64,000 bases of DNA from contig NZ_BEDT01000002.1 in the NCBI RefSeq assembly GCF_002260845.1, positions 186,001-250,000 on the forward strand, given 5' to 3'. Position 1 is the stretch's first letter. Every line of letters starts with the position of its first letter. The translations under genes were made by a program, and so were the position numbers. The notes beneath the pieces were generated by a model. The model searched no databases. It saw only the letters and a list, made by a program, of their open reading frames with translations, and was not told the origin of the DNA. Of the stretch, positions 36,127 to 45,074 are shown one piece after another. Origin of the DNA: Pseudolactococcus reticulitermitis. GTDB taxonomy: Bacteria; Bacillota; Bacilli; Lactobacillales; Streptococcaceae.

Positions 36127-37755
36127 ATGGAAATGACGCAAAAAGCGCTGACGATTGCAGGCTCTGACTGTAGTGGTGGTGCAGGAATTCAAGCTGATTT
36201 GAAAACATTTTCGGCTCATGGTGTCTATGGCATGTCTGTGATTACAGCAGTTGTCGCTGAAAATACCTATCGTGTCAGCGGGATTATGGATGTGACCCCT
36301 GACATGATTGACAAGCAAATCAGAGATGTCTTTGAAGATATTGAGCCGGATGCGGTCAAAATCGGAATGCTGAACACGATTGAAACGATGCAAACAGTTG
36401 CCGATGCCCTTAAAATTTGGCAACCTAAAAATGTCGTGATTGACCCTGTCATGTATGCCAAAAATGGCAGCCCCCTGATGGCCCTTGATGCGATTGAGAC
36501 TTTGATTCATGTTGTGATTCCCCTTGCAACGTTAATCACGCCCAATATTCCAGAGGCTGAAAAAATTTCAGGGATGACGATTGTGACAGTCGCTGATATG
36601 GCAATCGCAGCGAGAAAAATTCATGAGATGGGCTGTCAGGCGGTCCTCATCAAAGGCGGGCATGCCAGCGGAGAGGCAACAGATGTGCTGTATGATGGCA
36701 CTGAATTTTATCAGTTGACAAGGCAGCGGATTCAGACTAAAAACACACACGGCACAGGCTGCACCTTATCCTCAGCCATTGCTAGCAATCTCGCCTTGGG
36801 GCATCCTATGCCTGAAGCAGTGCGACTGGCCAAAGACTATGTGACAGGAGCGATTATGCACGCCTTGCCTTTTGGGCGGGGAAATGGTCCGACCCACCAT
36901 TTTCATGATTTGTATAAAGAAAGAGGAGAGAAGAAACTGACGAAACTGACGGGCAACATGCTAGAAAATGTTCGGAAAACAAAACCTTTGATTCATCATT
37001 TAACCAATTATGTCACGGTCAATGATTGCGCCAATATCACACTGGCGATTGGTGCCTCGCCGATTATGGCTGAGGCAATTGAAGAGGCAGCAGATATTGC
37101 GCAAATGTCACAAGCTCTTGTCATCAATATCGGCACCCTTAATTCGCGGACAGTTCCTGCTATGCTTGCAGCGGGTAAGGCGGCTAATACAGTTGGCATT
37201 CCAGTGATTTTAGATCCAGTTGGCGCTGGTGCGTCAGCCTTCCGGAATCAAACAGTTGACCAGTTGTTGTCAGAAGTTAATTTTTCAGTGATTCGTGGCA
37301 ATATTTCTGAGATTAAATTTATCGCTGGTTTAGATGTCGCGACGAAAGGTGTTGATGCCGCTGATAACGATTTGCAAAATACAGACGAAACAGCTAGCCT
37401 TGCTAAAAGTTTAGCTAAGCAGTTGCGTGCGGTCATTGCCATTACAGGTGCAGTAGATGTCATTTCTGACGGTCAACAAGTCATAACTATTGCCAATGGC
37501 CATCCGAAATTAGCGGCGATTACAGGAACTGGTTGTATGTGTACGTCATTAATCGGTGCTTACTGCGGCGGGAATCCAGATACCATTTTTCAGGCAACCG
37601 CAACGGCGATTTTGTCAATGGGCATTGCTGGAGAAATAGCCTTTGAAAAAGCGGGGAAAGGTGGTAATGGTCAATTTCATGCGGCGATTCAGGACGGGAT
37701 TAGCCTGTTGACTGAGACGATTTTACAAGAAAGGGCGCGTGTGACGATTGACTAA
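36127..37755 (+). CDS. thiDM: fused HMP/HMP-P kinase - hydroxyethylthiazole kinase (ThiD-ThiM)
   Basis: One 542-residue frame encodes two thiamine-salvage kinases. Residues 1-about 262 are ThiD ([30 protein letters not shown]-like [32 protein letters not shown]), phosphorylating hydroxymethylpyrimidine twice. Residues about 275-542 are ThiM ([55 protein letters not shown]), phosphorylating the thiazole alcohol. The junction ([18 protein letters not shown]) is preceded by an AGAGGAGAG at 36922-36930, which looks like a left-over ribosome binding site. No stop lies between the domains. Expression is under the TPP riboswitch. ThiE follows with an 8-base overlap. Confidence 0.93.
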   Translation: MEMTQKALTIAGSDCSGGAGIQADLKTFSAHGVYGMSVITAVVAENTYRVSGIMDVTPDMIDKQIRDVFEDIEPDAVKIGMLNTIETMQTVADALKIWQPKNVVIDPVMYAKNGSPLMALDAIETLIHVVIPLATLITPNIPEAEKISGMTIVTVADMAIAARKIHEMGCQAVLIKGGHASGEATDVLYDGTEFYQLTRQRIQTKNTHGTGCTLSSAIASNLALGHPMPEAVRLAKDYVTGAIMHALPFGRGNGPTHHFHDLYKERGEKKLTKLTGNMLENVRKTKPLIHHLTNYVTVNDCANITLAIGASPIMAEAIEEAADIAQMSQALVINIGTLNSRTVPAMLAAGKAANTVGIPVILDPVGAGASAFRNQTVDQLLSEVNFSVIRGNISEIKFIAGLDVATKGVDAADNDLQNTDETASLAKSLAKQLRAVIAITGAVDVISDGQQVITIANGHPKLAAITGTGCMCTSLIGAYCGGNPDTIFQATATAILSMGIAGEIAFEKAGKGGNGQFHAAIQDGISLLTETILQERARVTID

Positions 37756-38377
37756 AGCAATAGATTATAGCCTGTACTTAGTGACGGATAGTGACCTGAT
37801 GTCTACCGAAACCTTGGAAGAAGCAGTTGAACAAGCCATTTTAGGCGGTGTGACGCTTGTTCAATTACGAGAAAAAACAGCGAGTTCTAAAGTATTTTTA
37901 GACACGGCTAGACGCGTGAAAAAAGTGACAAGTCAGTACGGCGTGCCATTGCTGATCAATGATCGTGTGGATATTGCGCTAGCGATCAATGCAGAGGGTG
38001 TGCATATTGGGCAAGATGATTTACCGCTTGCTGATGTTCGGCGCTTGATTGGCGCTGATAAGCTGATTGGTGTTTCTGCCCGTAATTTGGCGGAAGCACA
38101 GGCGGCTTGCAAGGCTGGCGCTGATTATCTAGGGGTTGGTGCTATGTATGCGACTGATACCAAGACAGATGCACAGCTGGTATCATTAGCTGAACTGGCT
38201 GAAATTCGTGCAGCGATTAATCTGCCTATCGTCGTTATCGGTGGTATTAATAAGGCTAGCATTCTAGATTTTAAGGCTATGGGAATTGATGGCTTTGCGG
38301 TCGTTTCGGCGATTATGGGACAAACAGAGATTAAGAAAGCGGCGAATGAGTTGAAAGGATTGGTTGAAAAATGTTAG
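37748..38377 (+). CDS. thiE: thiamine-phosphate synthase
   Basis: This 209-residue TIM-barrel enzyme joins HMP-PP and thiazole phosphate to thiamine phosphate. It has [49 protein letters not shown] and [11 protein letters not shown], the conserved phosphate and pyrimidine sites. The TTG start at 37748 overlaps the thiDM stop by 8 bases, with aagaaaggg upstream. It is the central step that uses products of the fused kinase. tenA overlaps its end by 7 bases. Confidence 0.95.
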   Translation: MTKAIDYSLYLVTDSDLMSTETLEEAVEQAILGGVTLVQLREKTASSKVFLDTARRVKKVTSQYGVPLLINDRVDIALAINAEGVHIGQDDLPLADVRRLIGADKLIGVSARNLAEAQAACKAGADYLGVGAMYATDTKTDAQLVSLAELAEIRAAINLPIVVIGGINKASILDFKAMGIDGFAVVSAIMGQTEIKKAANELKGLVEKC

Positions 38378-39030
38378 CAGAACGCTTGAAAGAAAATGTG
38401 CTAGAACTTTGGGAAACGACCTACCAGCATCCATTCGTCCAAGAACTCGGACAGGGCACGTTACCACAAGAAAAATTTAAATTCTATCTGCTACAAGACT
38501 ACCTCTACCTCCTTGATTATGCCCGCCTTATGGCTTATGCCGCGATTAATGCGGATGACGAATCAAGTATGTGCTATTTTACGCAAATACAGTCTGATAT
38601 TTTAGGCTCAGAACTCGAGACGCATAGAAACTATATGGCGACATTTGACATATCTGCAGAAGTGGCTGCGCAAGTTGAGGCGTCCTTGTTTAATCGCGCC
38701 TATGCTGCCAATATGTTAGCCACTGCCCAAAGTGGTCAGCTATCCAAAATCATCGCGACAGTACTACCGTGTGCTTGGACTTATGCTGAGTTTGCCCAAC
38801 GTCTGCTCAAAGCCTGTCGCGTTTGGCTAGAAAAATATGCCTCTGCCGACTTCGCAAAATCAGCAGAATGGTTATTAGCCAAATTAGAAAGTTTACTGCA
38901 AGATAAATCTGAACAGGAACATCAGGCAATTCAGACGATTTTCAAATCAAGTTTAGAGTTTGAATATCTGTTTTGGGAAATGTCCTATCAGATGCAAACT
39001 GGCATTAGCACAAAGACAGTCGCCAAATGA
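38371..39030 (+). CDS. tenA: TenA-family thiaminase II / aminopyrimidine aminohydrolase
   Basis: This 219-residue all-helical protein has [37 protein letters not shown] and the catalytic Cys in [15 protein letters not shown] (about residue 135). A C-terminal Glu lies in [13 protein letters not shown]. TenA hydrolyses base-degraded thiamine products to HMP for ThiD, so the operon is a salvage route from thiamine breakdown products and HMP/thiazole; de novo thiC and thiG are absent here. It overlaps thiE by 7 bases. Terminator follows. Confidence 0.94.
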   Translation: MLAERLKENVLELWETTYQHPFVQELGQGTLPQEKFKFYLLQDYLYLLDYARLMAYAAINADDESSMCYFTQIQSDILGSELETHRNYMATFDISAEVAAQVEASLFNRAYAANMLATAQSGQLSKIIATVLPCAWTYAEFAQRLLKACRVWLEKYASADFAKSAEWLLAKLESLLQDKSEQEHQAIQTIFKSSLEFEYLFWEMSYQMQTGISTKTVAK

Positions 39031-39043
39031 AGAAGCGAAGAAA

Positions 39044-39070
39044 AAACACAGACCCTCATAGTCTGTGTTT
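39044..39070. terminator. terminator between tenA and the converging membrane-protein gene
   Basis: A 10-bp stem (aaacacagac / gtctgtgttt) with a 7-nt loop. It overlaps the last codons of the minus-strand gene. Confidence 0.8.
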
Positions 39071-39724
39071 CAATCTAGGAAAAATAAGCTGGTCAGAATA
39101 AGTAATCATTATCCCTTGAAACAGGAGGGCGATTGCCGTTCCGATATTGACAGCAACGATTTGTCGAAAAATGAGACTTAAAACGATGATAACGAGAGCG
39201 GGGATTGAAAAATTAACCCATTGGGCGATTTTGGCATTGCCACTAAAATATTTAAACCGGAGAATATTAGTCATCTCATCCCCTGGATGTAAGATGAGAT
39301 TGAGCCGTTGATAGATTGAAACGGCAATGGCAACCAAACAAATCCCTAGAATATCGAGACTAATCGTGGCGAACAGGGGTAAATTTGAAATGCCTAAATT
39401 CATAAAAAATTGTTTAAAAATACCGACAAAAGGACCAAAGAAGCTGATAAAAATAATATTACCTAGAATACTTGAAAAATTGACTTGACCTAGCAGGGCG
39501 ATATTAATCAGAATCTGTAAAGCACCATAAATAATCAGCACCCAAGAAATAGAAGCGTTAAAATCAAAGGCAATGTTCGCAGCGGAAGCGGTCCACATGC
39601 TAGACCCCATATTGGCTGCGACGGTCAAACCATTGCCTGTCGCATTAATCAGGAGTGAGAGGATGAAATAAAAAATTGCTTCTAAAGTTGTTGGCTTTCT
39701 GAGGCCGTCTTGTGTTGTAATCAT
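39056..39724 (-). CDS. YczE/YitT-type integral membrane protein
   Basis: This 222-residue protein has five to six hydrophobic helices (about residues 15-35, 53-78, 82-105, 117-137, 170-190, 193-210) and a central polar segment (HPGDEMTNILRFKYF). It resembles the YczE/YyaS/YitT membrane proteins, whose transport function is not established. The ATG at 39724 lies exactly 6 nt after a tataat on the minus strand, with no ribosome binding site, so the mRNA is predicted leaderless. It converges on the thiamine operon; a thiamine-related role is not implied. Confidence 0.75.
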   Translation of the reverse strand: MITTQDGLRKPTTLEAIFYFILSLLINATGNGLTVAANMGSSMWTASAANIAFDFNASISWVLIIYGALQILINIALLGQVNFSSILGNIIFISFFGPFVGIFKQFFMNLGISNLPLFATISLDILGICLVAIAVSIYQRLNLILHPGDEMTNILRFKYFSGNAKIAQWVNFSIPALVIIVLSLIFRQIVAVNIGTAIALLFQGIMITYSDQLIFPRLKHRL

Positions 39725-39730
39725 AGGACT

Positions 39731-39736
39731 ATTATA
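39731..39736 (-). promoter_or_regulatory. -10 giving a leaderless yczE-like mRNA
   Basis: On the minus strand a perfect tataat is separated by 6 nt (agtcct) from ATG 39724. Confidence 0.65.
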
Positions 39737-39799
39737 CTATACTTGTATGATAATGCTATCATTTGGGAGAATTTCCCTTAAATTCAGGAGGAATGAGCC

Positions 39800-40007
39800 G
39801 TGTTATCCTACCAATATTTTGCATTAACTAAGGTGGTGGACGATTTGATTAACGTCTACCACCTTAGTTAATGACACGGATACAGTTGCAGCAGTCCAAG
39901 CACAAACCTTGACAAAAATGGATGCGATTTTACCCCAAAAATTTGACGCCTTTCCAGTATTTTCAGATACCATTTTAAATGAAAAACTAACTAAGGCAAA
40001 AAGGTAG
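39800..40007 (+). pseudogene. decayed coding fragment of unknown origin
   Basis: A good ribosome binding site (aggagg, 39786-39791) precedes only tiny frames: a 12-codon frame at 39793 and a 23-codon GTG frame at 39800. From about 39846 another frame reads 50 codons of protein-like sequence (VNDTDTVAAVQAQTLTKMDA; ILPQKFDAFPVFSDTILNEK) ending at TAG 40005-40007, without its own start. The pattern fits a gene broken by deletion and frameshift. I do not recognise the family. The 320 bases between the two minus-strand genes hold nothing else apart from the hairpin at 39823. Confidence 0.4.
39823..39872. repeat. 20-bp inverted repeat
   Basis: attaactaaggtggtggacg (39823-39842) and its reverse complement at 39853-39872 match at 19 of 20 positions around a 10-nt AT-rich loop. 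There is no T tract, so it is not a simple terminator. Confidence 0.85.
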
Positions 40008-40045
40008 ATTATTTTTTTAATATCAGTCGCGTCATCAGGCGTGGG

Positions 40046-40765
40046 TTATTTAACATTCATCACTAAATCGCCTAGCACGCCTTGTTGATTGGCAGCTTCA
40101 ATCATTTCTGGGGTCAACATCACACCGGAATTAATGGAGAAGTTGCCATCTTTTGAAGCTGTTTTCTTAGCAGTGACTTGTCCCGTCAATAACTCTAATA
40201 TCTTTTGATCGAGCACTATTTTTTCAGTTTCAGCAGATACCGATTCTTCTGAATCACCGACACACTCTTGAGGTGAAGAAAAGACCATATCTTTTTGATC
40301 ACCCGTTATTTGGTAGCATTCTGGTATCTCAGTCACAATGATAAAATGTTCAGAAAGCGAAATAATTTGTTGACCTGTGAAGCTGTTATCTGAGTCTAGG
40401 ATGATTTTCGAAATCTCACCAGTCTTTTCATTGATTTCAAAATCAATGACCTTGCCAACTTTATTTCCAAGGTCCATCAAAACAGGTGTCCCGATGAGAT
40501 CAACCGTACGCTCTAGATGGATTGACTTATCCGAAAAAGGTTTGATTTCATTGGCTGTTAGGACCACGATATAGTCGTTACCTAATCCTCTAACCGCCTC
40601 AAAATCAATTGCTGTTGGGACGTTCGTATGCTGAATCATGTTAAAGATTAAATATTTAACGCATCTTGTTTCCATTGAAACAACGACTTTTGATGTGATA
40701 CCAATCACTTTGCCCTCTTGTATTCCGACGATTGGCAATTCATTTAAAACACTTACTAATTTCAT
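40046..40765 (-). CDS. PRC-barrel domain protein
   Basis: This 239-residue soluble protein has two PRC-barrel-like halves (about residues 1-80; and 88-155, where TPVLMDLGNKVGKVIDFEIN and TGEISKIILDSD are typical). A charged linker and a helical tail (VMLTPEMIEAANQQGVLGDL) follow. PRC-barrels occur in RimM and in proteins of unknown function; no specific role can be given. The ribosome binding site is weak. A tatact lies 5 nt before the ATG on the minus strand, so this gene might also be leaderless. Confidence 0.72.
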   Translation of the reverse strand: MKLVSVLNELPIVGIQEGKVIGITSKVVVSMETRCVKYLIFNMIQHTNVPTAIDFEAVRGLGNDYIVVLTANEIKPFSDKSIHLERTVDLIGTPVLMDLGNKVGKVIDFEINEKTGEISKIILDSDNSFTGQQIISLSEHFIIVTEIPECYQITGDQKDMVFSSPQECVGDSEESVSAETEKIVLDQKILELLTGQVTAKKTASKDGNFSINSGVMLTPEMIEAANQQGVLGDLVMNVK

Positions 40766-40835
40766 TTTTGAGTATAGTTAGATTGACGGATAGGCTCCGC
40801 CAATCTAAAACCTTTCTTTATAATATTTTTAACGT

Positions 40836-41362
40836 TTATCTGAGTCGATTCTTCCGATCTGATAAATCATAAATAAACTGAGTTAAATCATCTCGACTCC
40901 AATCTGAGTAGAATAAAGAAGTAGAGAAGAAGGGAATATCCTGATATTTTTTATCAGGTAGCCAGTTAGAGATGATGACATCAGGCTTTTCACCTTTTAG
41001 TTGCGCAGCAGTATAAATTTGAACAGGTATAACTTGACAGAAGAGACCTGTGGCTCTAACAGAACCCGTGTCATAATTTGATATTTGATGGCATGTTGCG
41101 TCATAGAAGAATATAAATCCAAAACATTAAAATTAGATTTTGCTGATAATCTAATTTTTTGATTATCAATTATAAAGGGTTTAATGTTATTTTCTTTACA
41201 ATAGCCTTCTAAAGTGTCGAGATAGGTTATGATGGTTTTTTTCGTGAGATCAATGCGATTTTCGAGTTTTTTGAAAGAGATTGATTTTGTCTGTACCTTG
41301 CTCAGTTCTCCGATGATTTTTAAAATATACTTATAAAAAAGTTTCCATGATCTCCCCCTCAT
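40836..41362 (-). pseudogene. broken Mga/RofA-like transcriptional regulator
   Basis: The 5' part (to about 41050) reads a Mga-type helix-turn-helix (SISFKKLENRIDLTKKTIIT; YLDTLEGYCKENNIKPFIID). It then shifts, and the 3' part in another frame reads the C-terminal end of such regulators (QLKGEKPDVIISNWLPDKKY; IPFFSTSLFYSDWSRDDLTQ) to a TAA at 40836. Most of the roughly 490-residue middle is deleted. The ideal start, ATG 41348 after ggggag, is also out of frame because of a T run (metffl-type stop). So there are at least two lesions: a start-proximal frameshift and a large internal deletion. Confidence 0.75.
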
Positions 41363-41532
41363 TTCTGAAAATATAACCTACATAATGTATATACTACTCC
41401 AAAATCAGAAATTATTCAAGAAGATATAAAAATAGAATTTTTATAAAATCCTAGGAAACATAAGAGTTAAAGGGACGAAACCTTAGTTTTTTTTCTTTTT
41501 CTTATTATCAGAAAAAAACTAGGTGCGTTTTC

Positions 41533-41874
41533 ATGATAAATGTTATAAATTTGGAGTACGGTATCCCCAACTGGGCGAGTTTAGACCTCCGAGAAAATAG
41601 TTATGTCGCCTGGCACGATCCCGATCAGGGATGAAAATTCATCTTATTTTACGATGAAAATAATCAGCTTCAAGGCACTTTCGGTGAATTTGGTAGCAAT
41701 CCGATCAAAGGTCTTTGTGCCATTTGCCAAGAAATGACGACAGTCAGTCTATTTTTAGCAACGACTAAATCTGGCGGCGATGGGACTTATACGAAAAAAG
41801 GGAATTATATTTGCCTAGACTCAGATGAATGCAACACTATCTCTATGCTATCAGCGCTTTATATGCCTTTTTAA
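41533..41874 (+). pseudogene. truncated FusB/FusC-like elongation factor G-binding protein
   Basis: The frame from ATG 41533 reads LEYGIPNWASLDLRENSYVA, WHDPDQG, then a stop TGA at 41632-41634, then continues KFILFYDENNQLQGTFGEFG. The treble-clef zinc site follows (LCAICQEM ... GNYICLDSDECN) to TAA at 41872. This is the C-terminal domain of FusB-family EF-G-binding proteins. The N-terminal helical part is absent. TGA probably replaces TGG (Trp) at the position where homologues carry an aromatic or similar residue. An imperfect A/T-rich inverted repeat lies just upstream (41481-41525). Confidence 0.75.
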
Positions 41875-41916
41875 ATGAGATGACATAACTCTCAAATCAT
41901 TTTTTTGCAAATAATA

Positions 41917-41925
41917 TGTTAAAAT
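41917..41925 (+). promoter_or_regulatory. -10 giving a leaderless cls mRNA
   Basis: tgttaaaat has the TG of an extended -10, and its taaaat ends exactly 6 nt before ATG 41932. No ribosome binding site. Confidence 0.7.
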
Positions 41926-41931
41926 AAAGGT

Positions 41932-43404
41932 ATGAATGCTATTTTAGATTTGATCTTGACAGATATTAGAACACATTTTAGTACCATGATGTTCTTCATC
42001 AACCTCATCCTCTCCCTAGTCATCATTTTTCGTGAAAGAAAAAGCACAGCGGCAACCTGGTCTTGGATCTTTGTCGTGAATTTACTCCCCATTTTTGGCT
42101 TTATTCTCTATATTTTAATCGGTCGAGGCATCTCTAGCTTTCGGATTTTTAAGTTGGAATCGCAACCGCGCCATGGCTTTGAACAAGAAATCAAGCAAGC
42201 CAAAGCAGCCTATCGAAAAGATCGTTTTCTCACTAAAATAACAGACAATTACGTGATTGGGCAACTCCTGCACATGCTGTTCATTTCAGAAGAGTCGATT
42301 GTTTCCATGAATACAGACGTCCAGCTTTTCACGGATGGTCGTAAAAAATTTGATGCCCTGATTGCTGACATTGAAAAAGCTCAGCATCATGTCCATGTCG
42401 AATACTACATTTTCCGCATGGATAACTTAGGCAAGGAATTGACACAGGCCCTCATCGCAGCGAGAAAGCGAGGGGTTGAAGTCCGGGTGCTGATTGATGC
42501 TTGGGGCTCAAACGGCACGAAAATGCGGCATTTTAAAGAGTTGACAGCTGTAGGCGGAGAAGTCGTTTATTTCTTCCCACTGATTTTGCCTATGATTAAT
42601 CCGCGGACGAATTACCGCTTGCACCGCAAGATTGTCGTTATTGATGGCAAAATCGGCTATACTGGTGGCTTTAATGTCGGAGATGAATATGTCAGTATCA
42701 CTAAAAAATTTGGTTACTGGCGGGATAACCACTTGCGTCTGACAGGCGATGTCGTCTATTCTTTGCAAAATCGCTTTATCATGGACTGGAATAGCCAACA
42801 CCAGCACGAAATAAAAAATTCTGTGCCTTATTTTCCAGAAACTGCTGCTTCTGGTCATATCACAGCCCAGTTTGTCTCCAGTGGCCCAGATACCAAACGT
42901 GAGCAGATTAAGATGGCTTATCTGAAGATGATTAATGGCGCAGAAGATGAAATCATCATCCAAACGCCTTACTATATCCCGGATGACGCCATTCATGACG
43001 CCCTGAAGCTTGCCCTATTAAGTGGTGTCAAGGTTAAACTGCTGATTCCAAATAAACCTGACCACCCCTTTGTTTACTGGGCGACTTACTATTATAGTGC
43101 TAGTCTTGTGCGTTACGGTGCAGAAGTCTATACTTATGAAAATGGTTTTGTGCATGCGAAAACGATTATTATTGATGGCAATTTTGCCTCAGTAGGCTCT
43201 GCTAACTTTGACTATCGCAGCTTTAGCCTAGATTTTGAAGGCAATATGATTATCTATGATTATGATTTTTCACAACGCCTCCGTCATGACTTTTTTGAAG
43301 ATTTGAAAGTCAGTCAACAACTGACTTTAGAGCGTTATGAAGAACGGTCATTCTTCATCAGATTTAAAGAAGGCATTGCCAGACTCATCGGGCCAATGTT
43401 ATAA
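41932..43404 (+). CDS. cls: cardiolipin synthase
   Basis: This 490-residue membrane enzyme condenses two phosphatidylglycerols to cardiolipin. Two N-terminal membrane helices (about residues 17-33 and 43-62) lead into two phospholipase D domains. The HKD motifs are HRKIVVIDGKIGYTGG (about 230-245) and HAKTIIIDGNFASVGSANFD (about 405-424). YIFRMDNLGKEL and YYIPDDA are also typical. The start is at the predicted transcription start. The gene is followed by the guaC PurBox, which overlaps its stop codon. Confidence 0.95.
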   Translation: MNAILDLILTDIRTHFSTMMFFINLILSLVIIFRERKSTAATWSWIFVVNLLPIFGFILYILIGRGISSFRIFKLESQPRHGFEQEIKQAKAAYRKDRFLTKITDNYVIGQLLHMLFISEESIVSMNTDVQLFTDGRKKFDALIADIEKAQHHVHVEYYIFRMDNLGKELTQALIAARKRGVEVRVLIDAWGSNGTKMRHFKELTAVGGEVVYFFPLILPMINPRTNYRLHRKIVVIDGKIGYTGGFNVGDEYVSITKKFGYWRDNHLRLTGDVVYSLQNRFIMDWNSQHQHEIKNSVPYFPETAASGHITAQFVSSGPDTKREQIKMAYLKMINGAEDEIIIQTPYYIPDDAIHDALKLALLSGVKVKLLIPNKPDHPFVYWATYYYSASLVRYGAEVYTYENGFVHAKTIIIDGNFASVGSANFDYRSFSLDFEGNMIIYDYDFSQRLRHDFFEDLKVSQQLTLERYEERSFFIRFKEGIARLIGPML

Positions 43405-43416
43405 AATCCGAACATT
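43404..43416 (+). promoter_or_regulatory. PurBox upstream of guaC
   Basis: aaatccgaacatt is a perfect match to AWWWCCGAACWWT, overlapping the last base of cls. Its centre (43410) is 76 bp upstream of the guaC transcription start predicted from the -10 at 43474. Confidence 0.88.
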
Positions 43417-43443
43417 ACAGCAGAATATTTCTCAAAACACACC

Positions 43444-43473
43444 AACACTTTGGAAGAGTTTTCCAAAGTGTTT
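43444..43473 (+). terminator. cls terminator between PurBox and guaC promoter
   Basis: A long stem (aacactttggaa / ttccaaagtgtt) with a 5-nt loop leads straight into the guaC -10. Confidence 0.88.
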
Positions 43474-43479
43474 TATAAT
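43474..43479 (+). promoter_or_regulatory. guaC promoter -10
   Basis: A perfect tataat, predicted start near 43486, leaving a leader of about 140 nt. Confidence 0.7.
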
Positions 43480-43624
43480 GAAGAATGGAAGTTGTGACGA
43501 GCAGAGAGATATGTTTTGAGGATTAGATATCCCAATATCTTCTGTCACAATAGCGAAGTTGAGCAGATTATCTGATCAACTCGGTCGGTATCTGCAAATA
43601 CTAACCCTATTTGGAGAACTTAAA

Positions 43625-44611
43625 ATGAATAATTTACCCGTTTTCGACTATGAAGACATCCAACTTATCCCTAACAAATGTATCATCAATAGCCGAAGCG
43701 AAGCTGACACATCTGTTAAACTTGGACAACACACCTTTAAAATTCCTGTCGTTCCTGCTAATATGCAGACGATTATTGATGAAGAGGTTGCGGAATATCT
43801 GGCTAAAAATGGCTATTTCTATGTCATGCATCGTTTTGATGAAGCTGCTCGCATGCCATTCGTGAAAAAAATGCAGGCGCAAGGCTTGATTGCATCGATT
43901 TCAGTCGGTGTTAAAGACTATGAATATGCCTTTATTGATGCCTTAAAAGCAGAAAACGCTGTGCCAGAATTCATCACGATTGACATCGCCCATGGGCATT
44001 CTGACAGCGTCATTCGCATGATTCGCTACATCAAAGAGGTCATTCCAGAAACCTTTCTCATCGCAGGTAATGTCGGCACACCTGAAGCGGTTCGTGAGCT
44101 TGAAAATGCTGGAGCTGATGCGACAAAGGTTGGCATTGGGCCGGGGAAAGTTTGCATTACCAAAGTTAAAACAGGATTTGGTACAGGCGGCTGGCAACTG
44201 GCTGCCCTCCGTTGGTGTGCTAAAGCTGCGCGTAAACCGATTATTGCGGATGGTGGCATTCGGACGCACGGTGATATTGCCAAATCAATCCGTTTTGGCG
44301 CAAGTTTTGTCATGATTGGGTCATTATTTGCCGGACACGAAGAAAGTCCAGGTCAAACGATTACCAAAGATGGTGAACTTTATAAAGAATATTTCGGATC
44401 AGCTTCTGAATACCAAAAAGGCGAAAAGAAAAATGTTGAAGGCAAGAAAATTCTCGTGCCGCATAAAGGGGCGCTTCAAGATACTTTGACTGAAATGCAG
44501 CAAGACTTGCAAAGCTCAATTTCTTATGCCGGCGGTCGTGATTTAGCAAGCCTGACCAAAGTCGATTACGTGATTGTTAAAAATTCTATTTGGAATGGCG
44601 ATAGTATTTAA
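43625..44611 (+). CDS. guaC: GMP reductase
   Basis: This 328-residue IMPDH-superfamily enzyme reduces GMP to IMP with NADPH for purine recycling. It has [28 protein letters not shown] and the catalytic Cys loop [15 protein letters not shown] (about residues 171-185). The phosphate-binding [17 protein letters not shown] and [14 protein letters not shown] are also present. ATG 43625 has ribosome binding site ggagaac and gives the normal family length; an in-frame start 22 codons upstream adds residues not in the family. A PurBox at -76 puts this salvage gene in the PurR regulon. Confidence 0.96.
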   Translation: MNNLPVFDYEDIQLIPNKCIINSRSEADTSVKLGQHTFKIPVVPANMQTIIDEEVAEYLAKNGYFYVMHRFDEAARMPFVKKMQAQGLIASISVGVKDYEYAFIDALKAENAVPEFITIDIAHGHSDSVIRMIRYIKEVIPETFLIAGNVGTPEAVRELENAGADATKVGIGPGKVCITKVKTGFGTGGWQLAALRWCAKAARKPIIADGGIRTHGDIAKSIRFGASFVMIGSLFAGHEESPGQTITKDGELYKEYFGSASEYQKGEKKNVEGKKILVPHKGALQDTLTEMQQDLQSSISYAGGRDLASLTKVDYVIVKNSIWNGDSI

Positions 44612-44652
44612 GGTAAAAGATTAAGCAAATTATTGCGACGAGATAACGAGAG

Positions 44653-44684
44653 AGACCTCAAAAAATTGATTCGGGGTCTTTTTT
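44653..44684 (+). terminator. guaC terminator
   Basis: The stem agacc / ggtct with a loop is followed by six Ts, about 40 nt after the guaC stop. Confidence 0.7.
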
Positions 44685-44690
44685 GCTCTG

Positions 44691-44723
44691 ATTTTAGGTC
44701 GTATTTGGCATATTTTAGGTCGT
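44691..44723 (+). repeat. two 12-bp direct repeats, period 21 bp
   Basis: attttaggtcgt occurs at 44691-44702 and 44712-44723, two helical turns apart. A degenerate copy (atttttaggcgc) lies at 44737. The spacing fits regulators that bind direct repeats on one face of DNA. The sites lie about 100 bp upstream of a small membrane-peptide gene. Confidence 0.7.
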
Positions 44724-44802
44724 TTATGATACTTTGATTTTTAGGCGCTAAAATTGTGATAGACTGAAAATGTAAACGAAATATTGAACAAGGAGCTAAA
44801 TA

Positions 44803-44955
44803 ATGAACGCTAACTATTTCTTTATGATTGCTATTTTCTTACTGCTAGTCTTCCTTGATTATATGTTTTCTGTTAATATCAATATTTTTATCATACTCAT
44901 ATCAGCAGTGTTGTTATGTCTATTAATCAAATCTATCATGAAACGTTTGAAATAG
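44803..44955 (+). CDS. 50-residue hydrophobic membrane peptide
   Basis: ATG 44803 with ribosome binding site aaggagc opens a 50-codon frame: two hydrophobic stretches (FFMIAIFLLLVFLDYMF; NIFIIILISAVLLCLLIK-like) and a basic end (SIMKRLK). This looks like a short two-helix membrane peptide or a single-helix protein with a leader. The reading frame and ribosome binding site are good, but I recognise no family. Direct repeats upstream may control it. Confidence 0.6.
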   Translation: MNANYFFMIAIFLLLVFLDYMFSVNINIFIILISAVLLCLLIKSIMKRLK

Positions 44956-45012
44956 GCTGCTATAGTTGTTGTCGTCGATTTGATGTGGAAAAATATCTGT
45001 CAAGAAAAAAAC

Positions 45013-45040
45013 TTGACACGCCAAAATAATCTGCTATAAT
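45013..45040 (+). promoter_or_regulatory. rpsP promoter
   Basis: A perfect ttgaca, a 16-bp spacer ending in tgc, and a perfect tataat; a strong promoter for the ribosomal protein gene. Confidence 0.92.
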
Positions 45041-45074
45041 AATAAATGTAAACAAAAAAGAAAAGAGAAATATC

